64,000 nucleotides of DNA from Ianthella basta (GCA_964019415.1 OZ025889.1:2728501-2792500); one strand, 5' to 3'. Positions 35,248 to 53,169 are shown, counted from the stretch's first letter. Numbers and translations: made by a program. The notes: generated from the sequence alone by a model not told the origin.

Positions 35248-37255
35248 ATGGCAGTGATGGCCGAAAGTTTCTGCAAGATTTCAGACAAAGATATCAATGA
35301 TTATTTTGGTATTGACGACCTATCCCAGTCCTCCAAGCGGCAGACCCCTCGATGGGGAATCAAACCAACTCCCAAGCATGTGCCACCCTCGAGTGGAGGA
35401 CGGACCAAGATTGTCCCTCCCACCGATCCCAATTCCCCCATCCAGCTGTGGAGCCAGGACAGCGTGGCCCGTAGGGAGTACTCTGTGAAAAGAGCGGACT
35501 CGGTCAGTAAAGCTCAGTTCACCGGCGCAGAGAACAGATACAGCTGCATCCGTAGTTCGCACAGGGAGACAGGCAAGCCCCATACCCGTAAGAAGTCACC
35601 TAGTCGTGCCCACACGCCTGCCGCCGCCGGGGGCGACCGGTTCATCCCCAATCGAAGCTCGTCAGTGATGGAGCAGGGCTCCTTCCTCCTCTCTGGCAAG
35701 AGAGAGGAGGTGAGCCCCGGGACGCAGGAGTACCAGGATTACCTCTTCTCCCAGGTAGCCACAGAGAAACCTCAGAAGCGGGTCCTGTCGATGACGGTGA
35801 ATGAGCAGTGCAGCAAATCGTGTGGAAATAGCAGGATCTCATCTGTACTGTCACGCAGTGCAGGGCATCTGCCACGACCAGAGAAGAGGCAGCAAGCAAG
35901 GGACATACAGACGGAGGAGGAGAAGATACTGGACGCACCTGGTGTGCTTGATGACTACTGTGAGTGTGTGTGTGTAGATGTTGTGGATAGAATACTTCTG
36001 TGTTGTCCATCACACCATTCCCATCACCTCCTGGTGTGTTCCTACATGCAGATCTCAACCTGCTGGACTGGAGCAGGTCCAATGTGTTGGCCATTGCTTT
36101 AGGTGGCATGGTCTACCTCTGGAATGCCGAGAGTGGCTCTGTTGAGCAGCTCTGTGAGCTCCCCGATGCAAATAGCTACATCTCCTCTCTTGCATGGGGC
36201 AGACGAGGTGACTACCTAGCCTTTGGAACAAGCAGCAATGAAGTCTGTGTGTGGGATGTGAACAAGATGAAGCGTCTGAGGAGCATGAAGGGACACAGCC
36301 AGCGAGTTTCTGCTCTATCGTGGCGGCATCACCTACTGACAAGGTACATACAGCTTAATCTCCATCGTTGTGCATATTATTCTCATTTTGAAAACAATGT
36401 CTCCAGCTATTAGTAAAGCAAATTGATGCTCTAGCCTTCAGCAGTAATCATGCAGGGCCTGTTTGATCAGTCATCTCCTTTCCCTCTTTCAGTGGTGCTA
36501 AGGATGGTGCTGTCTTCCACCATGATGTGCGAGCCAAAGAACACCTCATCAGGCGGTCTATGTATCACAAGATGGAAGTGTGTGGTCTAAAGTGGTCTCG
36601 GGATGGCTGCTACCTAGCCATTGGAAGCAATGACAACTCAGCCAGTGTCTGGAACTTTGACAGATTGGAGGAGCCACTGCACGTCCTTGACCACTCTGCA
36701 GCTGTCAAGGGGCTGGCTTGGTGTCCTTGGAGGAGTAGCATATTGGCTACTGGGGGTGGCAGTGCTGACTGCCACCTCCGGCTGTGGAACATGCGCAATG
36801 GGACATGTGAACAGCATGTGGAAACAGGCTCACAGGTGTGGTGCTGTGGTGGACCACATGCATGCACTCCATAGGCTGTCAATGGCCATGTATATAGCGT
36901 ATGAAGTTCCTTGCTGTGTGTTTTGTGTACAATGATGGCTCTTCACTTCCATCTACCCTTGTTCCCTTAACAGATAAGCTCCATCATCTACTCCAAGGTC
37001 AACCGGGAGATTGTCACCAGCCATGGCCCCCCTGACTGCCAGCTTAGTCTCTGGTGTGGTGAATCGCTGGAAAAGGTGACAGATCTCAAAGGTCACCAGC
37101 AGAGGGTGCTCAAGATGGCACACAGCCCATGTGGAGACATGGTGGCTTCGTTGGGTGCAGATGAGACACTGAGGCTGTGGAAGTGCTTTGATCCAGTTAC
37201 CACTACTGCAGATGCAAGCCAGAGTGGATATAGCTCTATTCTTTCCTTCAGATGA
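35248..37255 (+). CDS. CDC20: CDC20, activator of the anaphase-promoting complex
   Basis: Four exons in phase: 35248-35959, 36052-36343, 36493-36835, 36974-37255; 542 residues (human 499). The C-box GDRFIPNRS (about residues 129-137) is the APC/C-binding element of CDC20/FZR proteins. A disordered basic N-terminus precedes it; ILDAPGVLDDYYLNLLDWS then leads into a seven-bladed WD40 propeller with YISSLAWGRRGDYLAFGTSS, GLAWCPWRSSILATGGG and ADETLRLWKCFD, all CDC20-like. CDC20 recruits cyclin B and securin to APC/C and is held by MAD2/BubR1 in the checkpoint. I find no clear KEN box in the N-terminus. The protein ends in SILSFR, where the usual C-terminal tail is Ile-Arg. FZR1/CDH1 is excluded by the DDYYLNLLDW region and propeller similarity. 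Confidence 0.93.
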
Positions 37256-37836
37256 CACACAAACACACATCATACTATTTTTTGCTACAATATTACCATC
37301 CAATACCTTACTATGTACTATGCCTATGTACAAAATGTACTCATCACTGACAGTTCATCTCCATCTGTGTGTCCATGCATGTCTAGAGTTGAGAATTATA
37401 AGCACATCTGAGATCAACAAGAAATGCATGGGAACTCGATCCATTGTTGCCATTGGAGCCTCATATTTGACCATGTTCTATATTCCCACTAGTAGTACAC
37501 TGTGTAGCTACTGTTGTAAGCTGGTACCGCTAGCGCTGCTGTTGGTGTTGGTGACACTAATACTGGTGTACTTGGTGAGTTAGTGCAATATCCAGTGATT
37601 ACCCTTTGATTGCCTCTGCAGTGGTAATGGCAAACAACATACTGCTTCGTCTTCTGTTTTGGCTATGAAGGCCTTCACTGCTGAAATGTCCTGATCAATC
37701 CTTCCAGTTGCTATGGTACCCCACTTAAAAGCTGGCACATACATCAATCAGTAAACCACAATATTCTGTGCAATTTGCCACATCACTTACTGAATGTTGA
37801 TAGTGTCAAAAAATTAATGGTAATAATGCAGTAATG

Positions 37837-43122
<5,286 letters not shown>

Positions 43123-43499
43123 TTTAGGGCGTTCAGAAAATGGCCGACATCTGACAGATCATACTTTATAGGAAAACTTAGACTAGGCTGCGCCATTGCC
43201 CTGCAGAGGAGTTTACTCTGAAAATTTTGGCTGCTGATTTGGATTAATTTTGATGTAAGTCATCTATGTACTATTTATGCAGAGAGTGGGCGTTTTAACC
43301 ATAGGTCTATGTTTTAACAAGGAGGGTTTGAATGTGACAAAGATGCATGGCCTGCATGGATTAGTAAGTATAGATAAGTAGCAAAATTGTTACAGTCTAA
43401 GATGTGGATTGGTCTTGCCTGTCTAGCAAACAAGGAGTGTGTGTCGTTCTCAGATTGAAAGTCAGCTCTGTTCCCTCTTGAGCCTCCTTGTAGAACTGA

Positions 43500-43625
43500 T
43501 GTAGAGTGCCTTTCACGAGGATTATCTATGGCCTTAAGAATTGGTGTGACGTTCACTCTTGTCCAGTCCTGGAGCATGGAGCCCATGCTCATGGATTGGT
43601 TAAAGAGATGAATAGCAGGTTTGGC
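43500..43625 (-). pseudogene. Reverse transcriptase fragment (non-LTR type)
   Basis: The minus-strand frame reads IHLFNQSMSMGSMLQDWTRV then NVTPILKAIDNPRER, resembling the LFNxSLxxGxxPxDWKxAxVTPIxK segment in front of RT motif 2 of LINE-like elements. The reading stays open beyond but loses similarity. Isolated remnant. Confidence 0.6.
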
Positions 43626-43757
43626 TATCCACAAGTGCTGTGTCCAGTGAGAGTCTGCCTCGCATGCATGTTGTCTTTCACATTAGGCTGCACAATGCCA
43701 GCTTCATACTAGTACTAGTTAATGTGCAAATTTCTTCAAGAAATTTGAAGGGATTTA

Positions 43758-43985
43758 GGAATGGTCACTTTGACACACCTCATTTCTGTGGAGATCACTT
43801 TGACACGCCTCATTTCTGTGGAGATCCCTGTGACATGCCTCATTTCTGTGAAGATCACTTTGACACGCTTCATTTCTATGTAGATCACTTTGACACGCCT
43901 CATTTCTGTGGAGATCACTTTGACATGCCTCATTTCTGTGAAGATCACTTTGACACGCTTCATTTCTGTGGAGATCACTTTGCTT
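43758..43985. repeat. 30-bp minisatellite upstream of gamma-synergin
   Basis: About seven and a half units of GATCACTTTGACACGCCTCATTTCTGTGGA with a few substitutions (G/A in GGA versus GAA, C/T in CGCCT versus CGCTT). Because the unit is 30 bp, one plus frame reads a decapeptide repeat (DHFDTPHFCG) and two minus frames are also open; no start, splice or domain context supports translation. Confidence 0.9.
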
Positions 43986-44395
43986 TCCTAGCTTATTGTA
44001 CTTTAGACCCAAAGTCTATGGTTGCAACTTGCACATACTACTGTGTGGACACATGAGCAACATGCACAAAACATCGTGTGTCTTGTTCCACATTAGGTAG
44101 CCAAGTCCTTTTAGACCATTCTAGGCAATTTTACAACATTTCAGCTACAGACATAGTCCAGAGCAATTACATGCACATAGGTAATGTCAGGAAGCCAATG
44201 CCATCATCACAATGACCTTTGAAAGAATGCTGAGAGTTACAGAGCAGTCTCTAGGCCTGTTCTGTCAGCTACATATGTATGCTGAAGCTGGAAATGTTAG
44301 AAGAAGGGGCTGCCAATGTTAGTTGCTTGTGGGCTTGAGCAGCTACAAATTTATTAACTGTATATATGTCTTGCATTGCCCTTTATATGCAGACC

Positions 44396-47300
44396 ATGTA
44401 CCGTCCACCCCCCAACAACCAGCAGTATTACTCTGCTCCATCTGCACAAGTACCTACTCAGACCCACTGGTCTGCCACTGGTGCTCAGTTTCAGCATTAT
44501 CACAGTTCAGGGCCAACCACAAGCCAGGGCGTCTTCAGTGGAGGAATGCAAGGATACAGGCCTGCATCGCAGATGCTCTTTCAGCAGTCACCAGGACTCC
44601 ATGGCCATGGCCAAGTTCAAGGAGCCGCCTTTCAGCAGGTCCAGGGACCTTTGGGTCCACAGCCGCAAGCTTACCAATTCCAACAAGCCTACACAGCACC
44701 CTTCCACCAAGTGCCAACAAGACCTTTCCAGCAGGCCCAAAGGCCTATGTTCCAGCAGGCACAAACTAGTCAGTTCCAGCAGGCACAAACCGGTCAGCTC
44801 CAGCAGGCACAAACCGGTCAATTCCAGCAGGCACAAACCGGTCAATTCCAGCAAGCACAAACCGGTCAGTTCCAGCAGGCACAAATGACTCCTTTCCAAC
44901 AGATCCCAGGGCAACCTACCCCACAGGCAGCACATGTTGCCACTCAGTCCCATGGAATGCCACTAATGGGACAAATACCACCTTACCCTCAAGGTGAGCG
45001 GGCTGTTACTTGCATCCTGTAGTGTTTCATTGTTTGTACATGTACTGTATGGTGCTGCCTCCCAGATCATGTGACTGTGTACTGAGTGTTAACATGGAAC
45101 TGAAAGTATCAGTAGTACTTGCATGCCATGGTAGGAGATTGATGGAAGCAATGCTAAGTATACCTCTACCTATACACACGTATTGCAAACATGCTAATGT
45201 ATATACATACCCTAGCTAATGCTCAAACCATGGATAGTAGAGCACAGGAACGGGATTGGAAATGAAGTCACGTGTGCCGAAGATGCTGTATGCAGCCCCT
45301 GAAACACTCCTTGTTATCCCTGTGAGGCCAGCACCCTTCTCTTTCTAGTCATCTTTACTGTGTTGTTCTGAGGAAGAACTGTGGCTGAGAGTCAAGAGGC
45401 AAAATGCTGATACAAGGATTTTAACCACGCACGGTACAGTTGGCATACAAATCTTCGTATGCGCTGCATAAACCATAGAGCCAATTGGCCAATTTTTGTC
45501 TTCCTCTAGAGAATTGTGCAAGCCACTGTAAGGACAGCTGACACGTGGGAAAGTTGGTTATATGTTATAGCTTTGCATGAACTTGGAAACTGAATCCCTA
45601 CTCTTATCTTGTTTGTGTAGATTGAGTGGAATAAATTAGCTCAGTTTGTCTCCCTCTGGCGGTCAAATGAAAAGTAACCATATCGTTTGTGTATATTCCT
45701 GAGGTCACCAAATGACTAGTTTTGCATGGTGCATATTAAATTGGGTACAGGTTCACAGCTTGTTTGACTCTATGACTCACGTCCTTACAACTTCGCCAGG
45801 CTCAGGACTAGTTTACAGCGCTACCTAAGGCTACTTTGTGCCTCAGTCACCATTCTCTGGGCCAACAGCATGCACACGGGAAGAAAGTGCAGAATTGGCA
45901 CAGTGTGACAGTGCTATATCTGTCCTTCACAAATTTACGTTGTAGGTTTGCCGTCTTCTGCAACTCACAACATCACTTCTGACAACGCAGAGTGTAGAGG
46001 GAATTAGCTATCACATGACTCTGTTTCCAATCCATTTCCTGTGCTCTGCTATCCATGCTCAATCCCGCATACCATGGCCTATTTGGTTTTGGATCTGGCT
46101 GCTTTACACTGAAAACTGACTCGAGTGAAATAATGCTGCTGTCTTTTATTAGTTACTTCATGTTTTTGTGATGTGCTCACACTTCTCTAGGCCAACCACA
46201 ACAACCATCTCCTGATATTTTGAAGAAGAAAGAAAAAGAGAGGCTATTCCGAGAACAGCAACAGAGATTGAAGTTCACTGGCATCACCAAAACAGCCAAG
46301 AATCCACTGGATAACCTCTTTGGCAGTCAGACTGTGAGCCAGGTGACCCAGGGAAGGGAATCCCCTCACGTGGTGCAGTCATCATCCAGTGATGACCAGT
46401 TGCAATTGTCTGGTACAACCTTGGAAGGTGCTGAAGAGCAGCTTCCCACAAGTCACCAGCCAGCAGAAGCCACAGCCACAGCCACAGTGGAACCAAGCAA
46501 GCCCTCAGGAAGTGAGTACTCATGCAGTAACACATACATAGTAACATGGCTTGCTTCAAATATGTGTTGTTTGCAGAACGAAGTGGACTAACTAGTTACT
46601 ACTGTACTTGTTTACCTAGATCTTAGATTCTTTGCTAACCAGTTTAATGGTGAGGTGACTGCCACTGAACAATTTGCTTGAGGAGCAAACCTTTGTAATA
46701 GATACTAGTGACTACTTTGACATTCAGTACCAGGAGATATTAGGTGATCCACACTATGTTTGCATGAGAACATAACTCCGGTGGCCTGAGGAATATGTAC
46801 ATACCTTTCTTGTCAGCAAGTGGTCCCATTTGCTTAGTACCAACTTAGTACAGTTGGTAACTGTTGCTATTGGCTCAGTGTATAATGCTGCTGCTTCCTT
46901 ATGCCATCATACCAAGAGGTGTACATGTGAGTATATATCTGGATGACACAACATCCCCTTCTGAAAATATGCACTACACATTATAATACATGCATACTAT
47001 AAACGTATTGAATGTATTGCAGTATATTATATTATGTATTAGGCTTCCATATGTACATATCACAGTGTGGTCTGGCATGTGTAGAGCAGTTGTTAGCAGA
47101 GTGTTTAACACCAGTACTCTTCTTCTCCAAGGGGAGGTGCTTGAGAAGCTACTGGCAGAGAGTTTAGACGATCTCAGTCAGAGCAGCCCCAGCACGAAGA
47201 AGCGAGCACAGTTCAAGCCGACAAAGGCAATGTTCGCTCCTCCTGCCAGTAAGGCTACCTTTGTGCAGTCAGTCAAAGCCAGATCTTGGGAGAACAGTCA

Positions 47301-50300
47301 GCAGTTTACTGGTGTGTTTGCTGAGCAGGCTGACGATGACTTTGGAGAATTCTCTTCCGCTGACCCTGGCCTAGCCACTGTCCAAGAGTCTCAAATGCAA
47401 CAATGCAAGAATATATCTGTTCAAGAAGACCAGCAGCAATTGTCTACTCTGCTCCATGTCTCACAGTCCACTTCTACTTCTGCTGGACACCTGCACCTCC
47501 CTACAGAGCAGACCATTGTAGAACATCTGGCTCTTCCAACACACCAGCCCCAGAATCCCACAGGACAGTCTCAGCTCCCAACAGGACAGTCACAATTCCC
47601 AGCAGGACAGTCTCAGTTCCCAGCAGGACAGTCTCAGTTCCCAGCAGGACAGTCTCAGTTCCCAGCAGGACAGTCTCAGTTCCCAGCAGGACAGTCTCAG
47701 TTCCCAGCAGGACAGTCTCAGTTCCCAGCAGGACAGCCTCAGTTCCCAGCAGGACAGTCTCAGTTCCCAGCAGGACAGTCTCAGTTCCCAGCAGGACAGT
47801 CTCAGTTCCCAGCAGGACAGTCTCAGTTCCCAGCAGGACAGTCTCAGTTCCCAGCAGGACAGTCTCAGTTCCCAGCAGGACAGTCTCAGTTCCCAGCAGG
47901 GCAGTCTAAGTTCCCAGCAGGGCAGCCTCAGCTCCCAACAGGCTTGCATCAGTTTCCGGCTTCAAGTGCAGGTGGTACCCCTTGCACCACAGGTCCAGGA
48001 ATCACTTTACTGCTTGCGTCATCTGCTTCTGACAGCACCTTTGGCACAACTGCTATGAATTCACAGCAGCCACAAGTGGTCCAGTCAGTGCACCCCCCTA
48101 TCCCTTCAGTAGGCCAGCAACCATCTGCCTTGCCACTGATGAGCACTCTTAATCAAACTGGCAAAGAGTTGAGGCAACCAACGGTGGGAAGCTCAACTCA
48201 CCAGGATGACTGGGGATCCTTTACCTCCTTTCAGGATAAGCCATCTGCTACAGCTGCAACAGGTTCGTTTCCAGAAGGTGCTCAAAAGGAGCCATTCACA
48301 CATAAAGAACCCATGGGAGTCTCAGACACAACCTCAGCACCATCTGTTCCAGGTTCGTGGATATCCTCTTTCAGCACCCTGCCCATGGTGTACCATGATG
48401 TCAAGCGTATGGCATCTCTGTCCGACAGCATCTTCCTAGACACTAAGACCCTAAGCACCATATTTGCCTCAAGTGGTGTGTCCAGGCCAGTTCTTAGAGA
48501 TATTTGGAGTGAGGTTAGTCAGACATACAGAGGGAAGCTTCTGCAGGATGAGATGGTTATGGCTTTGGCACTGATAGCTCTAGCACAGGTAAGTTTTGGC
48601 TGGCCTGTATATTTGTTATTGTAGGAGCATCACTAGTTGGTACTGCATCATTGCTTGTTCATGCTTTGAGGTTGTACTGATCAATGTACATACAGTATAC
48701 CATTTGGCTGTGATATTATTGTCTATCTTGTAGCTACAGTGCATGCAAAGTGGATTCCTTTGTTATTGTCTTGCATCACTGCAAACCTTAGTGCTTATGA
48801 CTCATGCACTTTTGTCTGCCTGTGCAGAGTGGTGTGAAAGAGCTGAAAAGGGAGGCACTGCTGAACTTGCCTCAGGCCCCAATCCCTCAGTTGTCTGCCG
48901 TCCATTCAACAGGTGTGTCAGTGGCTGCATCAAAAGGAGGCTCTGTGCAGCCACCCCAACCACCACAGAGTGTCCACCCAGCCAGCTTGCACCAGCCCAC
49001 TGATGAGGGTGACTCGGATGACTTTGGAGCCTTCCAGGCATCAAGTTCTTTCCCAGTGCAGAAGGAAGCTGCACCCGCAGGTGAACCCTCTCACCTGCTG
49101 CAGCCTGTGCAGTTGCAGAAACCCATGCTTCCCCCTGGATTGATCACCACACCACCTACTGCTGCAGACAGTGTGCACACCGCAGTAAGTGTACCTTCCT
49201 GTAGCACGGGCTGGACTACGAGTGCTCCCCATCCTGAGGGTACTCATGTGCCTAAGCAGCAACCCAGCAGTGCTGGTGATTCAGCACAGGTTGCAGCCAG
49301 CACAGTGCCTCTTATACCCAGTGAGGTGGACCAGACCAGTGATGATCGCTATGCTGCTTTCAGAGAGCTCAGTGCAAGCATAGTTGATACCAATGCACCT
49401 GGGGTTGAATCTCCCTCGAACACCAAAGGAGGAGAGGTACAAGGTGTTTCCCATTATGTCATGGGAGAGCACAAGGAACAAACAGCTGAAACAACAGGAT
49501 TGTTTTCTGAGGTGTGCCACATCATCAATATCAGTACAGACTGGGTTTCATTTATTTGTGTCCACACACTACATATACGGGCATAATGCGTTGTGGTATG
49601 ACTCCATGTACTCTATTTGGTGTAGCCAAACAAGTTGGAGCAGTGCCTTAAAGTGTGCCACAGCTTGCTTCAGACTGCCCTGGAGGCCATGACCATTGCC
49701 CCACCAGCTGCCCTTGATGAGGTGCTGGCCACATCTCATGGACAGGAGAAAATTAAAGGTAGTGTGCCTGTGTGAATTCAGACATGGCAGTGTAAATAAG
49801 GAATTCTTCTTAATATACTTAAAGCATTATCCTTGGTCTCTCTGTCTCAATACAAGGATTGTATGAAGTGTACAAACTGGTTGAAAGACTGTGTGACTCA
49901 GGTTCTAGAGGTAGGTAGAGTGAGATAGTCATTTGTGCTGGTTTTGTATGTTGATATTAGCCTCTTTGTGGATACTTCCTCCAACTCCTGTGGTTTCACT
50001 GCTTAATGGCATGTGTTCATAATTCCAAATAGAGACCACCTAAAAATGTTTCAAGCATGCGGATGATCCAATTTTTAAGTACTGGTATACCCTGTGGTAA
50101 GTAGTGAGGTTTAAAGCCAAAAGCATGTTTGGCTTGGTAAATATAAGCTCCCAAAGTTGACACTTTTCCCATACACTACATAAGGGGGCAAGGGGATAAT
50201 GTATGCAGAAACACAAGTTTTGAATGCTTGTATTTACTAAGCCAAACATGCTTTTGGCTTCAAGCTTGGAAATCTCTGTACTTAAGTACCTCAAGGTCTA

Positions 50301-52137
50301 CCAGTGCTGAAAAGATGGATCACCAGCATGCTTGGAAATTTTAGGTGGGCTCTATTTGGAATTATGAATACGTGCCATTGTTGTGGCGATCTTGCCATTG
50401 TTTTGTTGAATGATCTAAACATTTGTGGACTAGCAGAATTTTTTCTGGACTGAAGACAACTGTCACTGTAGCTGCAGTTGTGCCAAGTCTAATGGCAGTT
50501 TGTACCTTTTGTAGAAAGTAACTGAATACCCACCTTTTGGGTGGGTTCCCAATCTATGGTTCGTAATTGGAGCGTTTTTAACCAATGAAAACCGTCCATT
50601 TAATTGGGACCATTCCATAGACTCATTCTGTAAAACTCCATACGTACAGAATATACTTATGCCAATACATTTCATCTAAAAGAGTTCACTAACCACCTTA
50701 GGTTACCCCCTGTATTGCTGTGATATACTCTTCTAAGTTTGGTGGAATTGGAGGAAAATTGAAGGAGGAGTTCGTGAACAACAAAACGCAATCTGTTCCC
50801 TATCTCTTAGATATGGTGGCAACCGTAAAAGTGACAAGAACTCAGACAGAACGTCTTTAAACCAAATTTTGGCTCGACCAGGTTACTCTCGCTAGGTCAA
50901 ATCACAATCCTACCACGTTTTGTGATCATTTGTCCAACACTGAAAGAGCAGTTAATTAACAAACGTTTTGTGCATTATGTTTATTATAATAAGATTCATG
51001 TGTTTTCACATTAATACAGGACTTAATGATTGTGCATGTTATTTCCTCCCCTACTAAGTGGACCACTCACGTTTGGCAGCCATTCGGAAACAATGGACCC
51101 AGCTTATTGGCTTAAATCCTGGAATTGCTTTAGTAAGTGTACTAGCACACACAAGAGAGAACTACCTATGCAGTGTAGTTGGACTCTCATTGTGGGACTG
51201 TGGCTAGTTTTAAGATAACGGAAGTTGCTTTACTAGAATAATTTGAGCTACAGTAGTACCACAGCTTCCAGTAGCCTGATACATGCAGCACAGTGGGCGG
51301 TTCAGTCTCCTTTAGCCTTGTACTCAGGGTGTATGCAATAACTAGCGGGGATGGGAAGGATGGCCTAAGTACCACTGTACCTGCAACCCGGTGGAGTGCT
51401 GGAAAACACACGTTTACTTTTCATAAACCAAGACAAAATAGAAGGTGTTGTGAATGATTGAATAACCAGCATGTGATGCTGAGACCCGTCAGAGCTGGTC
51501 CGATTATGGATGAAACCTACCACTACTAGTCAGCTCAAAGGAAACAACCCAGACCTATATACATACGTGAATGCTGTATGTCCCATTTGCATGCCATCGC
51601 AGTTTATTTCTTTGCCTGTTCTGCACATGTGCCCTATGTACCCCACATCCTTAGATGTTGTCAGATGTTGGGTGGGCATAGTGCACATGGACTGTACTGA
51701 TCAAGTGTTCAGTGCACTTGCTATGTATATGAGGTTGTACCCTCAGTTAAGTGTTTATGTCCTAACAATGTTTCTACCACATTTGTTTGACACTCGCTGA
51801 TTTAAACGTGTGACTTCCAGTCATTATGCACTCAATGTTTGGGCCAAAGGACAGAAACATGATGCTCTCTAATACTTAATCTGCTGTGGTGTATATTGAT
51901 GTCCATTATGTACACTGCTTGGCAACTGGTGGCTCTCTAAATGAGTGCATGCTGTTCCTTTGCTTCATACAGGTAACATCAGCACCTCATCCTCTCCCTG
52001 AGCCTACTCAAGACAGCAGCTGTGCCATCTGCAAGTCACAGGGGCCATTGCCATGTGTTCGTAACACAGTGGAAGTGGGAGGGGCCACCTGTCATGTTTC
52101 TTGCATCAACTTTTGGTACACATTTATGAGTGAATAG
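44396..52137 (+). CDS. SYNRG: Gamma-synergin (AP-1 clathrin adaptor partner, EH domain)
   Basis: Eight exons in phase: 44396-44993, 46191-46511, 47132-48588, 48828-49511, 49626-49758, 49857-49910, 51059-51132, 51973-52137; about 1161 residues (human ~1314). A Gln/Pro-rich N-terminus is followed by the charged helix KKKEKERLFREQQQRLKF, then ESLDDLSQ, acidic phenylalanine motifs of the type that bind the gamma-adaptin ear (DDDFGEFSS, DDWGSF, SDDFGAF), and an EH domain split over exons 3 and 4 (ESIFLDTKTLS-like through GKLLQDEMVMALALIALAQ, then NLPQAPIPQL). The C-terminus has EQCLKVCHSLLQTAL and a CxxC..HxxxC cluster (SCAICKSQG..CHVSCINFW) corresponding to the vertebrate CGVC..YHASCANFW end. The family links AP-1 at trans-Golgi and endosomes to cargo and accessory factors. 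Two internal tandem repeats are coding. Confidence 0.88.
44740..44890 (+). repeat. Coding 24-bp tandem repeat in gamma-synergin exon 1
   Basis: About six units encoding FQQAQTGQ (variants SQ, QL, MT). One plus-strand frame continues the gene; the other strand is also open as a Leu/Cys-rich repeat, an artefact of repetition. Confidence 0.9.
45229..46060. mobile_element. ~830-bp element with ~45-bp terminal inverted repeats in gamma-synergin intron 1
   Basis: The left end reads ATGGATAGTAGAGCACAGGA followed by ACGGGATTGGAAATGAAGTCACGTG; the reverse complement of the right end (46012-46059) reads ATGGATAGCAGAGCACAGGA then AATGGATTGGAAACAGAGTCATGTG. Roughly 85% identity over about 45 bp. No transposase frame inside; a non-autonomous DNA element is likely. 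Confidence 0.75.
47560..47945 (+). repeat. Coding 21-bp minisatellite in gamma-synergin exon 3 (QSQFPAG repeats)
   Basis: About 17 units of 21 bp, most identical, encoding QSQFPAG. Units near the edges vary (QSQLPTG, QPQFPAG, QSKFPAG). High identity indicates recent expansion. A second plus frame (PSRTVSV repeats) and an antisense frame (CWELRLS repeats, 119 codons) are also open. Confidence 0.95.
50002..50386. mobile_element. ~385-bp fold-back element in gamma-synergin intron 6
   Basis: The left end AATGGCATGTGTTCATAATT continuing CCAAATAGAGACCACC matches the reverse complement of the right end AATGGCACGTATTCATAATT continuing CCAAATAGAGCCCACC. Pairing resumes inside: GCCAAAAGCATGTTTGGCTT (about 50118) with AAGCCAAACATGCTTTTGGC (about 50239). 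The whole element can fold into one long interrupted hairpin. MITE-type, noncoding. Confidence 0.8.
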
Positions 52138-53169
52138 TGTTGTGTAGTACGCATATATTGTATGCATGCCTGTAAACTAAGATTTTACTTGTTTCTTCTT
52201 ACTGTAGTTACTTACAGCCATTGCGCTGCTTAATACTTGTGTGTCATGACCAGTTGTAGTAGCTGTTCTTTATTCTATACACACTGCAGAGAGCTTAACG
52301 TATTTTATCCATTTCATACCACCAGTTCATAACTGTTCGTGTGTATTGCAATGCAATGAACATGACTTTGCTGTAGTTACAGTGGGACCCCTATAATGTG
52401 AACACCCTTCGGAACAAGAAAAGTGTCCTGATTATAGGGGTGTCCTCATAATAGGGGGAAGCTTACAATAATCAGGTTTCAGTCCAATGCTTGAGTTACA
52501 GTGGAAGCTAGTAATCACTTAACTATTCCTTCAGAAGCTAAGCTCAGACACTCCAGTACGAGACATTTCGTGAGAAAACACAGTCCATGCCTTGAGTCGT
52601 AAAGCTTGTGAGTGCATATCAGCACATTGGTTTTGTGCTACACAGTCTGCATGTGAGTGTTGCACAGTGACAGTAATCTACAACTAAAATGCATACTTTG
52701 TAAATACATTCTGAGCAATAATAAAACAGGAAGCAATCAACTATATATATCCCATGCAGAGCGCTAATTATTCCACTGGGGATTCTTGCTGTATGATTGA
52801 TTCATGGTTATTTGAAAAGGATTGTCTACTCCAGACGTAATCCATGGATGTTTAGTTAAAGACACTCATTGCCTACTCAAGAGTAATGTTTGTCTATACC
52901 ATAGGGTAAAACCTTTCACGGTGTTAATATTCTCGCTATCATTACACTGCCAGAATATAGGCTGCAAAATACTGTATGGCGCTAAATTTTTGAGTAGCAC
53001 AATTTTCACTCTCTTTGTGTTGGACGATTCCAGTGCAGTACACGAAACTATTTCCAAGTGAATATCTCAGCTGTACATACAAATGGCTTTTCCAAAAAAT
53101 GTACTACCCACAAAAATTTTCATGCTATTGGTATGTCAGAATACAGTGTCGTGGTAAGCAGCCAGATAT
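52138..53169. other. Intergenic downstream of gamma-synergin
   Basis: At about 52380-52460 the motif CCCCTATAATGTGAACACCC faces GGGGTGTCCTCATAATAGGGG, resembling a common dispersed repeat of marine invertebrates. Around 52990-53120 A/T-rich AAAATTTT-type repeats occur. No gene seen. Confidence 0.4.

Larger units (their letters stand above)
43123..44395. other. Divergent intergenic region, PCID2 (-) / gamma-synergin (+)
   Basis: Holds the reverse transcriptase fragment and 30-bp minisatellite listed separately. The PCID2 start lies in CTAAAATGGCG. A splice acceptor (ATATGCAG) just before the synergin ATG means an upstream noncoding or short coding exon is likely in this interval; I could not place it. 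Confidence 0.5.

Noticed and set aside
43640..44056. 138-codon plus frame with DHFDTPHFCG repeats as a gene
   Set aside because: It is a 30-bp minisatellite open on both strands; no splice or start evidence.
47590..47949. 119-codon antisense CWELRLS repeat frame
   Set aside because: Created by the 21-bp coding repeat of gamma-synergin; no start context or conservation.
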